DNA of 64,000 nucleotides from Ruminococcus sp. (GTDB lineage: Bacteria > Bacillota > Clostridia > Oscillospirales > Ruminococcaceae), in assembly GCA_015066745.1 (NCBI GenBank), contig SVNW01000011.1, positions 1 through 64,000 of the forward strand, read 5' to 3'. Under the pieces are notes generated by a model. That model saw only the letters and a program-made list of their open reading frames with translations. It was not told the origin of the DNA and searched no databases. A program made the translations under genes and the position numbers. Of this stretch, positions 1 to 9,640 are shown one piece after another (within the stretch, counting starts at the first letter, position 1; each line of letters starts with the position of its first letter).

Positions 1-15
1 GATTGCTCCTTTCTA

Positions 16-44
16 TTGAATTTTTGGGGTTGGTGTGGTATAAT
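16..44 (+). promoter_or_regulatory. Sigma-A type promoter for the small membrane gene
   Basis: TTGAAT at 16-21 and TATAAT at 39-44 are separated by exactly 17 bases. The pair lies 40 bases upstream of the ATG at 84, which has its own AAAGGGG ribosome site. Read by eye only. Confidence 0.7.
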
Positions 45-83
45 GAGCTTGTCAATAATTAAGAAGTTGGAAAGGGGAATAAT

Positions 84-377
84 ATGAAAAAAATAAGTGT
101 TAAGCTGATTCTTTCATTCTTGGCTTTTTTAACTATCAATCTGTGGCTTATAGCTAAGGGAGTTACTAAAGGCAATGCTGACTTTTTTATTTCTTCAACA
201 GTAGAAGAAACTATTTTATTTATTCTTTTACAGCTATTTGTCATCGTTATTTATAATATTCAGCCACTTACAATAAAAAAGTCCAAACTAATATATTGGT
301 GTGTTTCCGAAGTATTTGTTTTTGCTACTGTTTTCTTTTGGGGGATATTTATTGTTGGACCTATATGGTTTATATAA
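84..377 (+). CDS. Small hypothetical membrane protein
   Basis: This 97-residue protein is not recognised. It has a basic N-terminus (MKK), then three hydrophobic stretches at about residues 8-25, 41-57 and 76-96, so it is probably an integral membrane protein with three passes and almost no soluble part. The start is supported by GAAAGGGGAATAAT before the ATG and by a well-formed promoter at 16-44. It converges on the GMP synthetase gene and shares the intergenic hairpin at 483-520 with it. The overlapping ORF at 296-544 in another frame has no ribosome site and is treated as a shadow. That the gene is real is likely; its function is unknown. Confidence 0.6.
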   Translation: MKKISVKLILSFLAFLTINLWLIAKGVTKGNADFFISSTVEETILFILLQLFVIVIYNIQPLTIKKSKLIYWCVSEVFVFATVFFWGIFIVGPIWFI

Positions 378-482
378 CTACAGATTTCAATATCTGTTCC
401 AACCGACCTCTCCAGCCACTTGTGACGAAGAATAACTGTACACAGCTTCCTGCTATCAATCTGTTGTCAAAAGACAAAAGAA

Positions 483-520
483 AATCCCGAAAACCTCATC
501 GTTGCGAGGTTTTCGGGATT
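483..520 (-). terminator. Intrinsic terminator of the GMP synthetase gene
   Basis: A perfect 15-bp stem AATCCCGAAAACCTC / GAGGTTTTCGGGATT encloses an 8-base loop. On the minus strand it is followed by a T-rich run (TTTTCTTTTG). It lies 8 bases after the guaA stop. It may also stop the convergent membrane-protein transcript, but the plus-strand T run is poorer. Confidence 0.85.
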
Positions 521-527
521 GATTATT

Positions 528-1505
528 TTATTCCCACTCAATAGTACCAACCGGCTTAGGTGTCAGATCATACAGAACTCTGTTGATTCCTTCAACTTCA
601 GCAGTGATACGTGCAGTGATCTTGTGAAGAAGTGCATATGGGATTTCTTCGATAGTAGCACTCATAGCGTCTGTAGTATTTACAGCACGGATAATAGCAG
701 GCCAGCCTTCGTAACGCTTGCTGTCTTTAACACCTACGCTCTTCATATCCGGAACAGCGATAAAGTACTGCCATACAGTCTTGTTAAGACCTGCGTTTTC
801 AAATTCTTCACGTAAAATAGCGTCTGCTTCACGAAGAGCGTTAAGACGATCTCTTGTGATAGCACCAAGACATCTTACGCCGAGACCCGGACCTGGGAAT
901 GGCTGACGATCAACCATGTTAGCAGGGAGGCCGAGAGCCTTACCTACAACACGTACTTCATCTTTGTAAAGGAGCTTTACAGGTTCAACGAGTTCAAACT
1001 GCATATCTTCTGGAAGTCCGCCAACGTTGTGGTGAGCCTTTACGCCGTCGCTTTCGAGGATATCAGGATAGATAGTGCCCTGAGCGAGGAAAGAAATACC
1101 TTCGAGTTTGCTTGCTTCTTCATCAAAAACTTTGATAAATTCGCCACCGATGATCTTACGTTTCTTTTCAGGTTCTGCAACATCTTTGAGAAGGTCGAGG
1201 AAACGGTCGGTAGCATCAATATATATAAGATTTGCATCAAGCTGGTTGCGGAAAACTTCGATAACCTGTTCACTTTCGCCTTTACGCATAAGACCGTGAT
1301 TTACGTGAACGCAAACGAGCTGTTTACCGATAGCCTTGATTAAGAGAGCAGCAACAACAGATGAGTCTACACCGCCTGAGAGAGCGAGGAGAACTTTTTT
1401 ATCTCCTACCTGAGCCTTTACAGTGGCTACCTGTTCGTTTATGAAAGCCTCTGCGAGTTCAGGTGTAGTAATTCTTGCCATAGATTCCGGACGTACATTT
1501 TCCAT
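528..1505 (-). CDS. guaA: GMP synthase ATP-pyrophosphatase subunit, stand-alone
   Basis: It catalyses amination of XMP to GMP, the last step of guanine nucleotide synthesis. The 325-residue protein contains only the ATP-PPase and dimerisation parts: the P-loop SGGVDSS at about residues 44-50, the XMP-binding stretch DRQPFPGPGLGVR, and the canonical C-terminus ending GTIEWE. The usual bacterial GuaA has about 510 residues with an N-terminal class I glutamine amidotransferase domain. That domain is absent here, and no amidotransferase ORF is adjacent. The start ATG follows AAAGGAATGATCAATC and a strong promoter. The split form is best known from archaea, so a partner glutaminase gene elsewhere, or ammonia as nitrogen donor, is inferred. 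Transcribed alone. Confidence 0.9.
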   Translation of the reverse strand: MENVRPESMARITTPELAEAFINEQVATVKAQVGDKKVLLALSGGVDSSVVAALLIKAIGKQLVCVHVNHGLMRKGESEQVIEVFRNQLDANLIYIDATDRFLDLLKDVAEPEKKRKIIGGEFIKVFDEEASKLEGISFLAQGTIYPDILESDGVKAHHNVGGLPEDMQFELVEPVKLLYKDEVRVVGKALGLPANMVDRQPFPGPGLGVRCLGAITRDRLNALREADAILREEFENAGLNKTVWQYFIAVPDMKSVGVKDSKRYEGWPAIIRAVNTTDAMSATIEEIPYALLHKITARITAEVEGINRVLYDLTPKPVGTIEWE

Positions 1506-1541
1506 GATTGATCATTCCTTTCGTTAATTAAAACCGATATA

Positions 1542-1570
1542 ATTATATCACGACAACGCTGATTTTTCAA
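1542..1570 (-). promoter_or_regulatory. Promoter of the GMP synthetase gene
   Basis: On the minus strand TTGAAA (1565-1570) and TATAAT (1542-1547) are spaced by 17 bases, 37 bases upstream of the ATG. No long leader exists, so there is no room for a purine riboswitch. Confidence 0.75.
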
Positions 1571-1726
1571 TAGGGAATAAGTTTAAAAAAATTTTTTGAT
1601 GAAGTTAATGGTATATTGATATATTATGTTGTTATTTTTTGTATGTGTTGCTTAAAGTAAAAACTTTCAATTTTTTGACATTTTCTATTTTTTGAAAATA
1701 TTTCAGCTTTTATCGATAAAAATAAG

Positions 1727-2860
1727 TTATTTTTCCCATTCAAACATTCTGTAGACTTTTTCATTATGCACTCTTGTGCTGAGTACAAATCCCATCATGA
1801 CATACATACTTAACAAAGCAGTTCCTCCGGCACTTACAAAGGGGAACGGAACACCGATAACCGGCAATATTTTTAGAGCCATTCCGATATTCATTACACA
1901 GTGGGCAAAAATCATTGCAAATGCACCCATACATATATTTTTACCAAGTTCTTCTCTGGTTTTTCGGCTGTCTGCTATTATTTTTATACAGATATATGCC
2001 ATAAGTGCAATAAGCGCAACACAACCGGCAAATCCGAAGACATATCCGACGTATGAAAAAATGAAGTCGTTGTGCATTTCAGGAACTTCATGGTAGTTGT
2101 CATTGCACAGACCGTTTCCGGTTATTCCGCCGGAGGCAAGGAGATTAAGTCCCAGATCCTGTTGCCATTCAATACCTTCGGGGTCGCTTCCTGGATTGAA
2201 AAGTATAAGGATACGCTCTTTATGAACTGAGCCGAGAAGATATTTCCATGCAAAGAACAAAGCAGGCGGTATGGCGATAACAGCAAGGAGTATGTAACCT
2301 ATCGATATTCCTGCCGAATATATCATCACAAGAAACATCACAAGAAATACAAGTGCTGTACCATGGTCGCCCTGTTTCATGACGATAGCTACCGGAACTG
2401 CACCGTGAAGGCATAGCAAAAGCGTATTTATAAGATTGTTCATGCTGTCCTTGACTTTATAGAGATGATATGAAAATGACAGCAGAAAAGCTATTTTTAA
2501 TATTTCCGCAGGCTGAAAGGTTATCGGTCCGAGTTTGAGCCATGCGATATCATCAGTACCGCTTACACCGACACCCATTGAAGTAAATGTCAGAATAACA
2601 GGAACTATGGCGACAGGGACATACAGAAACCAGAGTTTTGATATTTTTTTATAGTCAAAAGCGGCTATAAAAAGGCTGACAGCCAGACCTGCAAGCATTG
2701 AAAAAAGCTGAGTCCTGAAAGTATCGGGATGAAGATAATCCGTTTTTCCGAGAGAGTAGAGCAGGGCAACTCCAAGAGCTGTACACAGACTTACTGCAAG
2801 CAGTAAAAGTTTGTCAAGCTTTTTGAAATATTTTGCAATGGCATTAAAAATGGTTTTCAT
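1727..2860 (-). CDS. rodA: SEDS family protein, RodA-like peptidoglycan glycosyltransferase
   Basis: SEDS proteins polymerise lipid II into glycan strands, working with a class B penicillin-binding protein in elongation, division or sporulation. The 377-residue sequence has about ten hydrophobic segments and the family signatures WLKLGPITFQPAEILK near residue 110 and PEMHNDFIFS near residue 270, the latter containing the conserved essential aspartate. A further signature, PFVSAGGTALLS, lies near the C-terminus. The ORF-track start is a TTG that overlaps the upstream gene. The ATG at 2860 follows GAAAGGA at good spacing and is preferred. It is the last gene of a probable comM / HAD phosphatase / rodA operon, 13 bases after the HAD gene. 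Assignment to RodA rather than FtsW or SpoVE is tentative. Confidence 0.85.
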   Translation of the reverse strand: MKTIFNAIAKYFKKLDKLLLLAVSLCTALGVALLYSLGKTDYLHPDTFRTQLFSMLAGLAVSLFIAAFDYKKISKLWFLYVPVAIVPVILTFTSMGVGVSGTDDIAWLKLGPITFQPAEILKIAFLLSFSYHLYKVKDSMNNLINTLLLCLHGAVPVAIVMKQGDHGTALVFLVMFLVMIYSAGISIGYILLAVIAIPPALFFAWKYLLGSVHKERILILFNPGSDPEGIEWQQDLGLNLLASGGITGNGLCNDNYHEVPEMHNDFIFSYVGYVFGFAGCVALIALMAYICIKIIADSRKTREELGKNICMGAFAMIFAHCVMNIGMALKILPVIGVPFPFVSAGGTALLSMYVMMGFVLSTRVHNEKVYRMFEWEK

Positions 2861-2873
2861 TTTTGTATTCCTT

Positions 2874-3686
2874 TCAAAAATTTTGTTTTTCAAGTTGTGA
2901 AAGATATTCTGATATAGTTTTGGTTACGCCGTATTCGGCATTGCTTTTAGCTATGTATTTCCCGTATTTTTTCATGTCATCATTGGCATTTTCCATTACA
3001 TAGCTGTATTCTGCCTGTTCTAAAAGTGAAATGTCATTGTAAAAATCACCGAAAGCCATAGTTTCGGACCTGCTTATGCCAAGCTCTTTCTGAAGTATTG
3101 AAAGTCCGGCACCTTTGCATACACCGGGATTCATTATATCCATCCAGCAACTTCCTGATATCTGTAACTCCACAGAATCTTTAAAAAGTCTGTTAAGTAC
3201 AGGAAATGAATTTTCTGAAGGGTCTTTTTTATCGAATATAGCTATCTTGAAAATCGTGTCATTTACATCAAGCAGATCATTAAGCACAGTACGTGTAAAA
3301 TAATAAAAACCAAGTTCTTCTTCTGACTGCCTGTTAAACTCCTCCGAAATATATGTACCGTTCATTCCGCAAAGTACAAGGTGTACATCGGGGAGATATT
3401 TTTTACAGGCACTGATGATTTCCTTCAGTTTATTGTCGGGGAGACCGTTCACTCCGGTGATCTTTCCGTCAACTACATTAAATGCACCATTGTCACAGAT
3501 AAATGTCATTTTGTCTGTTCTTTCCTTAAAAAGCGGTTTTAATGCCGAATACGATCTTCCGCTTGCTACGACAAATTTGATATTGTATTTTTCAAGTTTG
3601 TCGAGTATATCAAAAAAATCCGGAGGGAAATTTTTGTCAGGGTCAAGAAGAGTGCCGTCCATATCGCTTGCTATAAGTCTTATCAT
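2874..3686 (-). CDS. Cof-type HAD superfamily phosphatase
   Basis: The 270-residue protein has the HAD motifs of the Cof/YidA group. Motif I is ASDMDGTLL at residues 6-14 with both catalytic aspartates, motif II is VVASGRS around residue 40, and the C-terminal GDFYNDISLL motif supplies the Mg2+ aspartates. Between them sits a C2-type cap. Members dephosphorylate sugar phosphates, nucleotides or flavin precursors in the cytoplasm; the substrate cannot be told from sequence. The ATG at 3686 has AAAGGA rather far upstream (about 14 bases). The gene lies 30 bases after comM and 13 bases before rodA, so all three are probably cotranscribed. Confidence 0.85.
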   Translation of the reverse strand: MIRLIASDMDGTLLDPDKNFPPDFFDILDKLEKYNIKFVVASGRSYSALKPLFKERTDKMTFICDNGAFNVVDGKITGVNGLPDNKLKEIISACKKYLPDVHLVLCGMNGTYISEEFNRQSEEELGFYYFTRTVLNDLLDVNDTIFKIAIFDKKDPSENSFPVLNRLFKDSVELQISGSCWMDIMNPGVCKGAGLSILQKELGISRSETMAFGDFYNDISLLEQAEYSYVMENANDDMKKYGKYIAKSNAEYGVTKTISEYLSQLEKQNF

Positions 3687-3716
3687 ATTAAGAGATTCAT
3701 TCCTTTGTGTAAAATA

Positions 3717-5249
3717 TCATTCTCTCTGATTCCAGTATTTCCTGTCAAGCGATCTGTACTGTACAGCCTGTGAAATATGTGATTTGTCTATTACTTCCTT
3801 GTTATCAAGATCTGCTATGGTACGTGCTACTTTAAGTATTCTGTCATAAGCTCTGGCTGAAAGACCCATTCTGTCAAACACGTTTCCTAAAAATGTTCTT
3901 GCTTTATCATCAAGTGGACAGAAATCATGAAGTTTTGATGAAGTGATCCTTGCGTTGCACGGAATGGAAGTTCCTTTAAATCTTTCAAGCTGTATTTCAC
4001 GTGCGTTTTGTACTCTTTTGCGTATAGTTTCCGAACTTTCTTCTTTTGCAGTAGACGAAAGATGTTCAAACTCTACCGGAGCAACTTCTATATGAAGATC
4101 AAGTCTGTCAAGAAGCGGACCGGAAATCTTTGAAAGATAGTTTGAGACTTGTTTTTGTGAGCATATGCATTTTTTCTTCGGGTGACCGAAAAAACCGCAG
4201 GGGCAAGGGTTCATAGCAGCGATAAGCATTATTGATGAAGGGTAAGTTATAGTACCTGCAGAACGGGAAATAGTAACTTTTTGATCTTCGAGCGGTTGTC
4301 TGAGTATTTCGAGGGTTCTTCTGTCAAATTCGGCAAGCTCATCAAGAAAAAGAAGACCGTTGTGTGCAAGTGATATTTCTCCGGGGTGAGGAACGCTTCC
4401 GCCACCTGCCAGTCCGGCAGATGAAATAGTGTGGTGAGGAGAACGGAAAGGTCTTACCGTTACAAGCGGAGTATCTTTGTCAAGAAGTCCTGAAATAGAG
4501 TGAATGTTGGTTGTTTCTATAGATTCTTCAAATGTCATCAGAGGCAGAATAGAAGGTAGTCTTTTTGAAAGCATACTTTTTCCGCTTCCGGGGCTTCCGA
4601 TAAGCAGTGCATTGTGACCTCCTGCAGCGGCTATTTCCAGAGCAAGCTTTGCTGCGTGCTGTCCTTTTATATCGCTGAAATCAGCGGCAGAGCAGTAGTG
4701 AGTGTCACGAGGCTTGTATTTTTTCTGAACCGGAATTTTATTTCCGCCTTTGAAATGTTCGATGACATCCATAATAGATTTTACACCATAAACATTGATT
4801 TCGTCAACTACTGATGCTTCAAATGCATTGTCATACGGAACAAATGCGTGCTTAATGTTATTTTTCTGAGCTACAAGTATCATAGGTAAAACTCCGTTTA
4901 CGTGTCGTATATTACCATTTAACGATACCTCACCGATAAAACAGCAATCATCGGTGTTTTCGGTGATATAGCCCATTGCTTTTAAGATTCCCATAAAAAT
5001 TGCCAGATCATGAACAGAACCGCTTTTTTTCGTATCAGCAGGAGCAAGATTCATCATTACTCTTGCGTTAGGAAATTTTATTCCGCCTGAACGCATTGCT
5101 GATTTTATACGTTCACGACTTTCTTTTACTACCATATCAGGAAGACCTACTATCTCAAAAGATGGTTGACCCATACTTATATCGGTTTCTACATCTACCG
5201 GAAAAGCATTTAATCCGAATAATCCCAGAGTATTAATTTTTGAAAACAT
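3717..5249 (-). CDS. comM: YifB/ComM family Mg-chelatase-like AAA+ ATPase
   Basis: The 510-residue protein matches the ComM/YifB family. It has an N-terminal Lon-protease-like domain (about residues 1-170), then an AAA+ ATPase with Walker A GSPGSGKSMLSKRLP near residue 218 and a Walker B-like LLFLDELAEFDR. It also has cysteines in CPCGFFGHPKKKCIC and the C-terminal Mg-chelatase domain with sensor arginines. In Gram-negative naturally competent bacteria ComM is a hexameric branch-migration helicase that extends heteroduplex during transformation. The role in Clostridia is not established, and no other competence genes are in this window. It is the first gene of an operon with a promoter at 5304-5332 and ribosome site GAAAGGAC. 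Confidence 0.9.
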   Translation of the reverse strand: MFSKINTLGLFGLNAFPVDVETDISMGQPSFEIVGLPDMVVKESRERIKSAMRSGGIKFPNARVMMNLAPADTKKSGSVHDLAIFMGILKAMGYITENTDDCCFIGEVSLNGNIRHVNGVLPMILVAQKNNIKHAFVPYDNAFEASVVDEINVYGVKSIMDVIEHFKGGNKIPVQKKYKPRDTHYCSAADFSDIKGQHAAKLALEIAAAGGHNALLIGSPGSGKSMLSKRLPSILPLMTFEESIETTNIHSISGLLDKDTPLVTVRPFRSPHHTISSAGLAGGGSVPHPGEISLAHNGLLFLDELAEFDRRTLEILRQPLEDQKVTISRSAGTITYPSSIMLIAAMNPCPCGFFGHPKKKCICSQKQVSNYLSKISGPLLDRLDLHIEVAPVEFEHLSSTAKEESSETIRKRVQNAREIQLERFKGTSIPCNARITSSKLHDFCPLDDKARTFLGNVFDRMGLSARAYDRILKVARTIADLDNKEVIDKSHISQAVQYRSLDRKYWNQRE

Positions 5250-5303
5250 AATTTTATTGTCCTTTCTTAAAATATTTATTTACAAAACCATATTTATGAA
5301 ATA

Positions 5304-5332
5304 ATAATATCATATTATGGATAAAAAATCAA
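5304..5332 (-). promoter_or_regulatory. Promoter of the comM / HAD / rodA operon
   Basis: On the minus strand TTGATT (5327-5332) and TATTAT (5304-5309) are 17 bases apart, about 55 bases upstream of the comM ATG. Confidence 0.6.
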
Positions 5333-5366
5333 TAGTTGTAAAGGGAGTTTTTTGAAAAAATAAAAA

Positions 5367-5404
5367 ATCTCATATTTCAGACAAAAAAATCTGAAGTATG
5401 AGAT
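5367..5404 (-). terminator. Orphan intrinsic terminator between comM and rpoB
   Basis: Arms ATCTCATATTTCAGA and TCTGAAGTATGAGAT (15 bp with one non-Watson-Crick pair) close an A-rich 8-base loop. The run of T needed for termination (TTTTTTATTTTTTC) follows on the minus strand, yet no minus-strand gene lies upstream of it. It sits just behind the comM promoter and may insulate comM from antisense transcription through the rpoB leader. The 443 bases between comM and rpoB otherwise hold only the two promoters and the rpoB leader. Confidence 0.6.
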
Positions 5405-5501
5405 CAATGATATTTAAAAATAAATACTCTATCCGATAAATCAAAAAACGTTGAAGATTTGATAAAAAAACCGTTTGTTATTACAAAAATATTTTAAGCC
5501 A

Positions 5502-5530
5502 TTGACACCTTGGATTGATTGTAGTATAAT
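5502..5530 (+). promoter_or_regulatory. Promoter of rpoBC
   Basis: TTGACA (5502-5507) and TATAAT (5525-5530) are spaced by 17 bases, a full consensus match. It predicts a leader of about 155 bases before rpoB that ends in a small TGTCA/TGACA hairpin (about 5637-5656) and the AAAGGAGG ribosome site. Confidence 0.8.
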
Positions 5531-5692
5531 TATATAATGTATCAAAATGGCTATTTATATACTTGTTTTATAACAGTATCAGTATAACATATAAGTGTTA
5601 AAATAGCAATAGTTTCAGATTAATTCCTGTATTATTGTCATTTTTTACAGTGACAGTTGCAGGTCATCAACACAAAGGAGGACCAGACACCT

Positions 5693-8600
5693 ATGGTGAA
5701 TGTCAAGCCTAAACAGCTCGGAAAAAATGTAAGAATGAGCTTCGGTAAAATAAACGAGGCTTTAGAGATGCCAAATCTTATTGAAGTGCAGAAAAATTCC
5801 TACAAATGGTTCAAAGAGGAGGGACTGAAAGAGGTTTTTCATGATGTAGCAGCAATTACTGACTACAACGGAAATTTAGTTCTGAATTTTACAGGATACA
5901 AAATTGACGAAACGCCTAAGTATTCTATTGCTGAATGTAAAGAGCGTGATGTTACTTATGCAGCACCATTGAGAGTTACTGCAACACTGTGGAACAAGGA
6001 AACCGGCGATGTTAAGGAAAGCGAAATTTTCATGGGCGATTTTCCGCTTATGACTGACAGCGGTACTTTTGTAATCAACGGTGCAGAACGTGTTATTGTT
6101 TCTCAGCTTGTCAGATCTCCGGGTGTTTACTACTCGTTTGAAAAGGATAAGACAGGTAAGAACCTTTACAAGTCCACTGTTATTCCGAACCGTGGTGCAT
6201 GGCTTGAATACGAGATGGACTCCAATGACGTAGTATATGTACGTATAGATAAAAACAGAAAAATACCGCTTACTACATTTATAAGAGCACTTGGTGTAAG
6301 TACTGACGAAGAAATCGAAGATATGTTCGGTTATGACGAAAGACTTTATCAGACAATGACTCAGAAAGACGGTACCAAAAACAACTCTGATGCGCTTATT
6401 GATGTTTACAAGAAGTTGCGTCCGGGTGAACCGCCTACGGTAGAAAGCGCTCTGTCACATATTAATAATCTTTTCTTTGACGCAAAGAGATATGATCTTT
6501 GTAAGTTCGGAAGATACAAGTACAACAAAAAACTTGGTATAGCATCAAGACTTGCAGGTCATAAGCTTTCAAGACCTGTTGTAAATTCACTTACAGGTGA
6601 ATTTATGGCTGATGAGGGAGAATTCATAAACTATGAGAAGGCTTGTGAGATCGAGCAGGCTGGTGTATCAGAAGCCTTTGTAAATGTTGAAGTAAAGGAA
6701 GATTACACAACTCCTTTAGGCGAAAAGAAGGTAAGACTTGTTGAAAAAGAAGTAAAGATCATCGGTAACGGTATGGTTGATATCACAAAGTATGTAAACT
6801 TTGATGTAGAAAAGTATGATATCAACGAAAAAGTTTACTTCAAAGTTCTCAAGGATATCCTTGAAAATTCCGCCAATGAAGAAGAAATCGAAGAAAATGT
6901 AAAGAAGAGAGTGGAAGAACTCGTTCCTAAGCACATTATTCTCGATGATATATACGCTACAATAAGCTATTTCCTCAACCTTTGTTCAGGTATAGGAACA
7001 GTTGACGATATCGACCATCTTGGAAACAGAAGAATCCGTTCTGTAGGTGAACTTCTCCAGAACCAGTTCAGAATCGGTTTTGCAAGAATGGAAAGAGTTA
7101 TCCGTGAAAGAATGAACCTTCAGACTCAGGATGTTGATACAATAACACCTCAGTCACTTGTAAATATCCGTCCTATCACAGCGGCTATAAAAGAATTTTT
7201 CGGTTCATCACCACTTTCACAGTTCATGGATCAGACAAACCCTCTGGCTGAACTTACACATAAGAGACGTCTTTCAGCTCTCGGTCCTGGCGGTCTTTCA
7301 AGAGACAGAGCCGGATTTGAGGTTCGTGACGTTCACTACAGCCACTACGGAAGAATGTGTCCTATCGAAACACCTGAAGGTCCTAACATCGGTCTTATCT
7401 CATATCTTGCTACATTTGCAAGAATCAATAAATACGGATTTATCGAAGCTCCTTATCGTAAAGTTGATAAAGAGACAGGTGTGGTTACAAATGAAGTTGT
7501 ATATATGACAGCTGATGTTGAAGACAACTTTGTAGTTGCACAGGCTAATGAACCGCTTACAGAAGACGGAAAATTTGCAAGAGTAAGAGTAAATGCACGT
7601 TACAGAGACAAGATCCTCGAATGTGAAAGAGAAATCGTTGATTACATGGACGTTTCACCTAAGATGGTTGTTTCTGTTGCTACAGCCATGATTCCGTTCC
7701 TTGAGAACGATGACGCTAACCGTGCGCTTATGGGATCAAACATGCAGCGACAGGCTGTACCGCTTCTCAAGACAGAAAGCCCTATCGTAGGAACAGGTAT
7801 GGAATACAAGGCAGCTGTTGACTCAGGTGTGTGTATTGTGGCTGACTGTAATGGTGTTGTTACCGGTGTTTGCGCTGATGAGATCGTAGTAAAAGACGAA
7901 AACATGATCGAACATAAGTACAAACTTACAAAGTTCAAGCGTTCAAACCAGGGTACATGTACAAACCAGCGTCCTATAGTAAATGTCGGTGAAAAGATAA
8001 CTGCAGGTCAGGTTCTTGCTGACGGTCCTGCTACATGTGACGGTGAAATATCACTTGGTAAAAACGCACTCATCGGATTTATGACATGGGAAGGTTATAA
8101 CTACGAAGACGCCGTACTTCTTAACGAAAGAGTTGTACGTGAAGATATATATACATCTATCCATATTGAAGAATATGAAATAGAAGCAAGAGATACAAAG
8201 CTCGGACCTGAAGAGATCACAAGAGATATTCCTAACGTGGGCGATGATGCTCTCAAGGATCTTGATGAAAACGGTATTATCCGTATCGGTGCTGAAGTTC
8301 ATGCAGGCGATATACTTGTTGGTAAGGTAACACCTAAGGGTGAAACTGAACTTACAGCAGAAGAAAGACTTCTCAGAGCAATATTCGGTGAAAAGGCAAG
8401 AGAAGTACGTGATAATTCTCTTAAAGTACCTCATGGTGAAGCCGGTGTTATTGTTGACGTAAAGATATTTACAAGAGAAAACTGTGATGAACTCAGTCCC
8501 GGTGTAAATATGCTCGTTCGTTGCTATATCGCTCAGAAGAGAAAGATCTCTGTCGGAGACAAGATGGCCGGTCGTCATGGTAACAAGGGTGTCGTTTCAC

Positions 8601-9544
8601 GTATACTCCCTCAGGAAGATATGCCATTCCTTGCTGACGGTACACCACTTGATATCGTTCTTAACCCTCTCGGTGTTCCTTCACGTATGAACATCGGACA
8701 GGTACTTGAAGTACATCTTGGTATTGCGGCTAAGGCACTTGGCTGGAAGATAATGACTCCGGTATTTGACGGTGCGCACGAAGAAGATATACGTGCTTGT
8801 TTCAGAGCAGCTGATGAACATCTCAAGAAGGTTGATGATCCTGATATGCTCTTTAACGGCGTTGACTTCAACGAAGACGGTAAGTTTACGCTTTATGACG
8901 GAAGAACAGGTGAACCTTTTGATAACAAGGTTACAGTTGGTTATATGTATTACCTCAAACTCCATCATCTCGTTGACGATAAGATCCATGCACGTTCAGT
9001 AGGTCCTTACTCACTTGTTACACAGCAGCCTCTCGGCGGTAAGGCACAGTTCGGTGGACAGAGATTCGGTGAAATGGAAGTTTGGGCACTTGAAGCTTAT
9101 GGTGCTGCATATACACTTCAGGAAATCCTTACAGTTAAGTCTGACGATACTGTAGGACGTGTAAACACATATGAAGCTATTGTTAAGGGACAGAACGTTC
9201 CTAAGCCGAGCTTCCCTGAAGCATTCAAGGTTCTTATCAAGGAACTCCAGTCACTTGGTCTCGATGTAAGAGTTCTTGATGCTGAAGAAAATGAAATAGA
9301 TCTTAAACAGACTTTTGATGATGATGATATCATACCTCAGCCGGTTTCAGCAGCAGATGACACAGCTATGCCGCTAACCGATGATTATTATGATTCAGCA
9401 GAAGCAGAAGATTCAGGTATGGCCATAGAAGAAAATGACGATGATTCTGATATGTTAGGCATGGATGATGACGACGAATTTAACGATATGGATGACAGTG
9501 ATTTTAATTACGATGATCTTGCTTCTGATGAAGACGATATGTAA
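5693..9544 (+). CDS. rpoB: DNA-directed RNA polymerase beta subunit
   Basis: Beta forms one side of the active-centre cleft of RNA polymerase. The 1283-residue protein is full length. It shows the fork/rifampicin region [20 protein letters not shown] with the aspartate, histidine and serine positions of sensitive enzymes intact. Catalytic-region motifs [13 protein letters not shown] and [20 protein letters not shown] are also present. The ORF track begins at a TTG at 5657; the ATG at 5693 directly follows AAAGGAGG and is preferred. The last roughly 75 residues are a strongly acidic tail rich in Asp. Unusually, the ribosomal protein genes rplJ-rplL do not precede it; it has its own promoter and a divergent comM operon behind it. 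Confidence 0.98.
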   Translation: MVNVKPKQLGKNVRMSFGKINEALEMPNLIEVQKNSYKWFKEEGLKEVFHDVAAITDYNGNLVLNFTGYKIDETPKYSIAECKERDVTYAAPLRVTATLWNKETGDVKESEIFMGDFPLMTDSGTFVINGAERVIVSQLVRSPGVYYSFEKDKTGKNLYKSTVIPNRGAWLEYEMDSNDVVYVRIDKNRKIPLTTFIRALGVSTDEEIEDMFGYDERLYQTMTQKDGTKNNSDALIDVYKKLRPGEPPTVESALSHINNLFFDAKRYDLCKFGRYKYNKKLGIASRLAGHKLSRPVVNSLTGEFMADEGEFINYEKACEIEQAGVSEAFVNVEVKEDYTTPLGEKKVRLVEKEVKIIGNGMVDITKYVNFDVEKYDINEKVYFKVLKDILENSANEEEIEENVKKRVEELVPKHIILDDIYATISYFLNLCSGIGTVDDIDHLGNRRIRSVGELLQNQFRIGFARMERVIRERMNLQTQDVDTITPQSLVNIRPITAAIKEFFGSSPLSQFMDQTNPLAELTHKRRLSALGPGGLSRDRAGFEVRDVHYSHYGRMCPIETPEGPNIGLISYLATFARINKYGFIEAPYRKVDKETGVVTNEVVYMTADVEDNFVVAQANEPLTEDGKFARVRVNARYRDKILECEREIVDYMDVSPKMVVSVATAMIPFLENDDANRALMGSNMQRQAVPLLKTESPIVGTGMEYKAAVDSGVCIVADCNGVVTGVCADEIVVKDENMIEHKYKLTKFKRSNQGTCTNQRPIVNVGEKITAGQVLADGPATCDGEISLGKNALIGFMTWEGYNYEDAVLLNERVVREDIYTSIHIEEYEIEARDTKLGPEEITRDIPNVGDDALKDLDENGIIRIGAEVHAGDILVGKVTPKGETELTAEERLLRAIFGEKAREVRDNSLKVPHGEAGVIVDVKIFTRENCDELSPGVNMLVRCYIAQKRKISVGDKMAGRHGNKGVVSRILPQEDMPFLADGTPLDIVLNPLGVPSRMNIGQVLEVHLGIAAKALGWKIMTPVFDGAHEEDIRACFRAADEHLKKVDDPDMLFNGVDFNEDGKFTLYDGRTGEPFDNKVTVGYMYYLKLHHLVDDKIHARSVGPYSLVTQQPLGGKAQFGGQRFGEMEVWALEAYGAAYTLQEILTVKSDDTVGRVNTYEAIVKGQNVPKPSFPEAFKVLIKELQSLGLDVRVLDAEENEIDLKQTFDDDDIIPQPVSAADDTAMPLTDDYYDSAEAEDSGMAIEENDDDSDMLGMDDDDEFNDMDDSDFNYDDLASDEDDM

Positions 9545-9585
9545 TTGTAATAACGTTTGATTTAGTTTAAGATAGGAGTTAAGTA

Positions 9586-9632
9586 GTAAAGAGAGAACAG
9601 CTCTCTTTACATCTTGCCTCCGGTGTGGGAGG
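9586..9632 (+). promoter_or_regulatory. rpoB-rpoC intercistronic hairpins covering the rpoC ribosome site
   Basis: A perfect 10-bp stem GTAAAGAGAG / CTCTCTTTAC with a 5-base loop lies between the genes. Directly after it, CCTCC (9617-9621) can pair with GGAGG (9628-9632), which is the ribosome-binding site of rpoC. The arrangement suggests RNA processing or translational tuning of rpoC relative to rpoB. This is inferred from pairing only. Confidence 0.5.
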
Positions 9633-9640
9633 ATAATGCT

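Noticed and set aside
296-544. 82-residue plus-strand ORF after the small membrane gene
   Set aside because: No ribosome site, overlaps the real gene out of frame, and runs through the terminator hairpin into guaA.
1506-1541. Purine riboswitch before guaA
   Set aside because: The leader after the -10 box is under 40 bases and lacks aptamer-like pairing.
8051-8578. 175-residue minus-strand ORF inside rpoB
   Set aside because: It lies fully antisense to a highly conserved part of rpoB, has no ribosome site or promoter, and its composition is that of a shadow frame.
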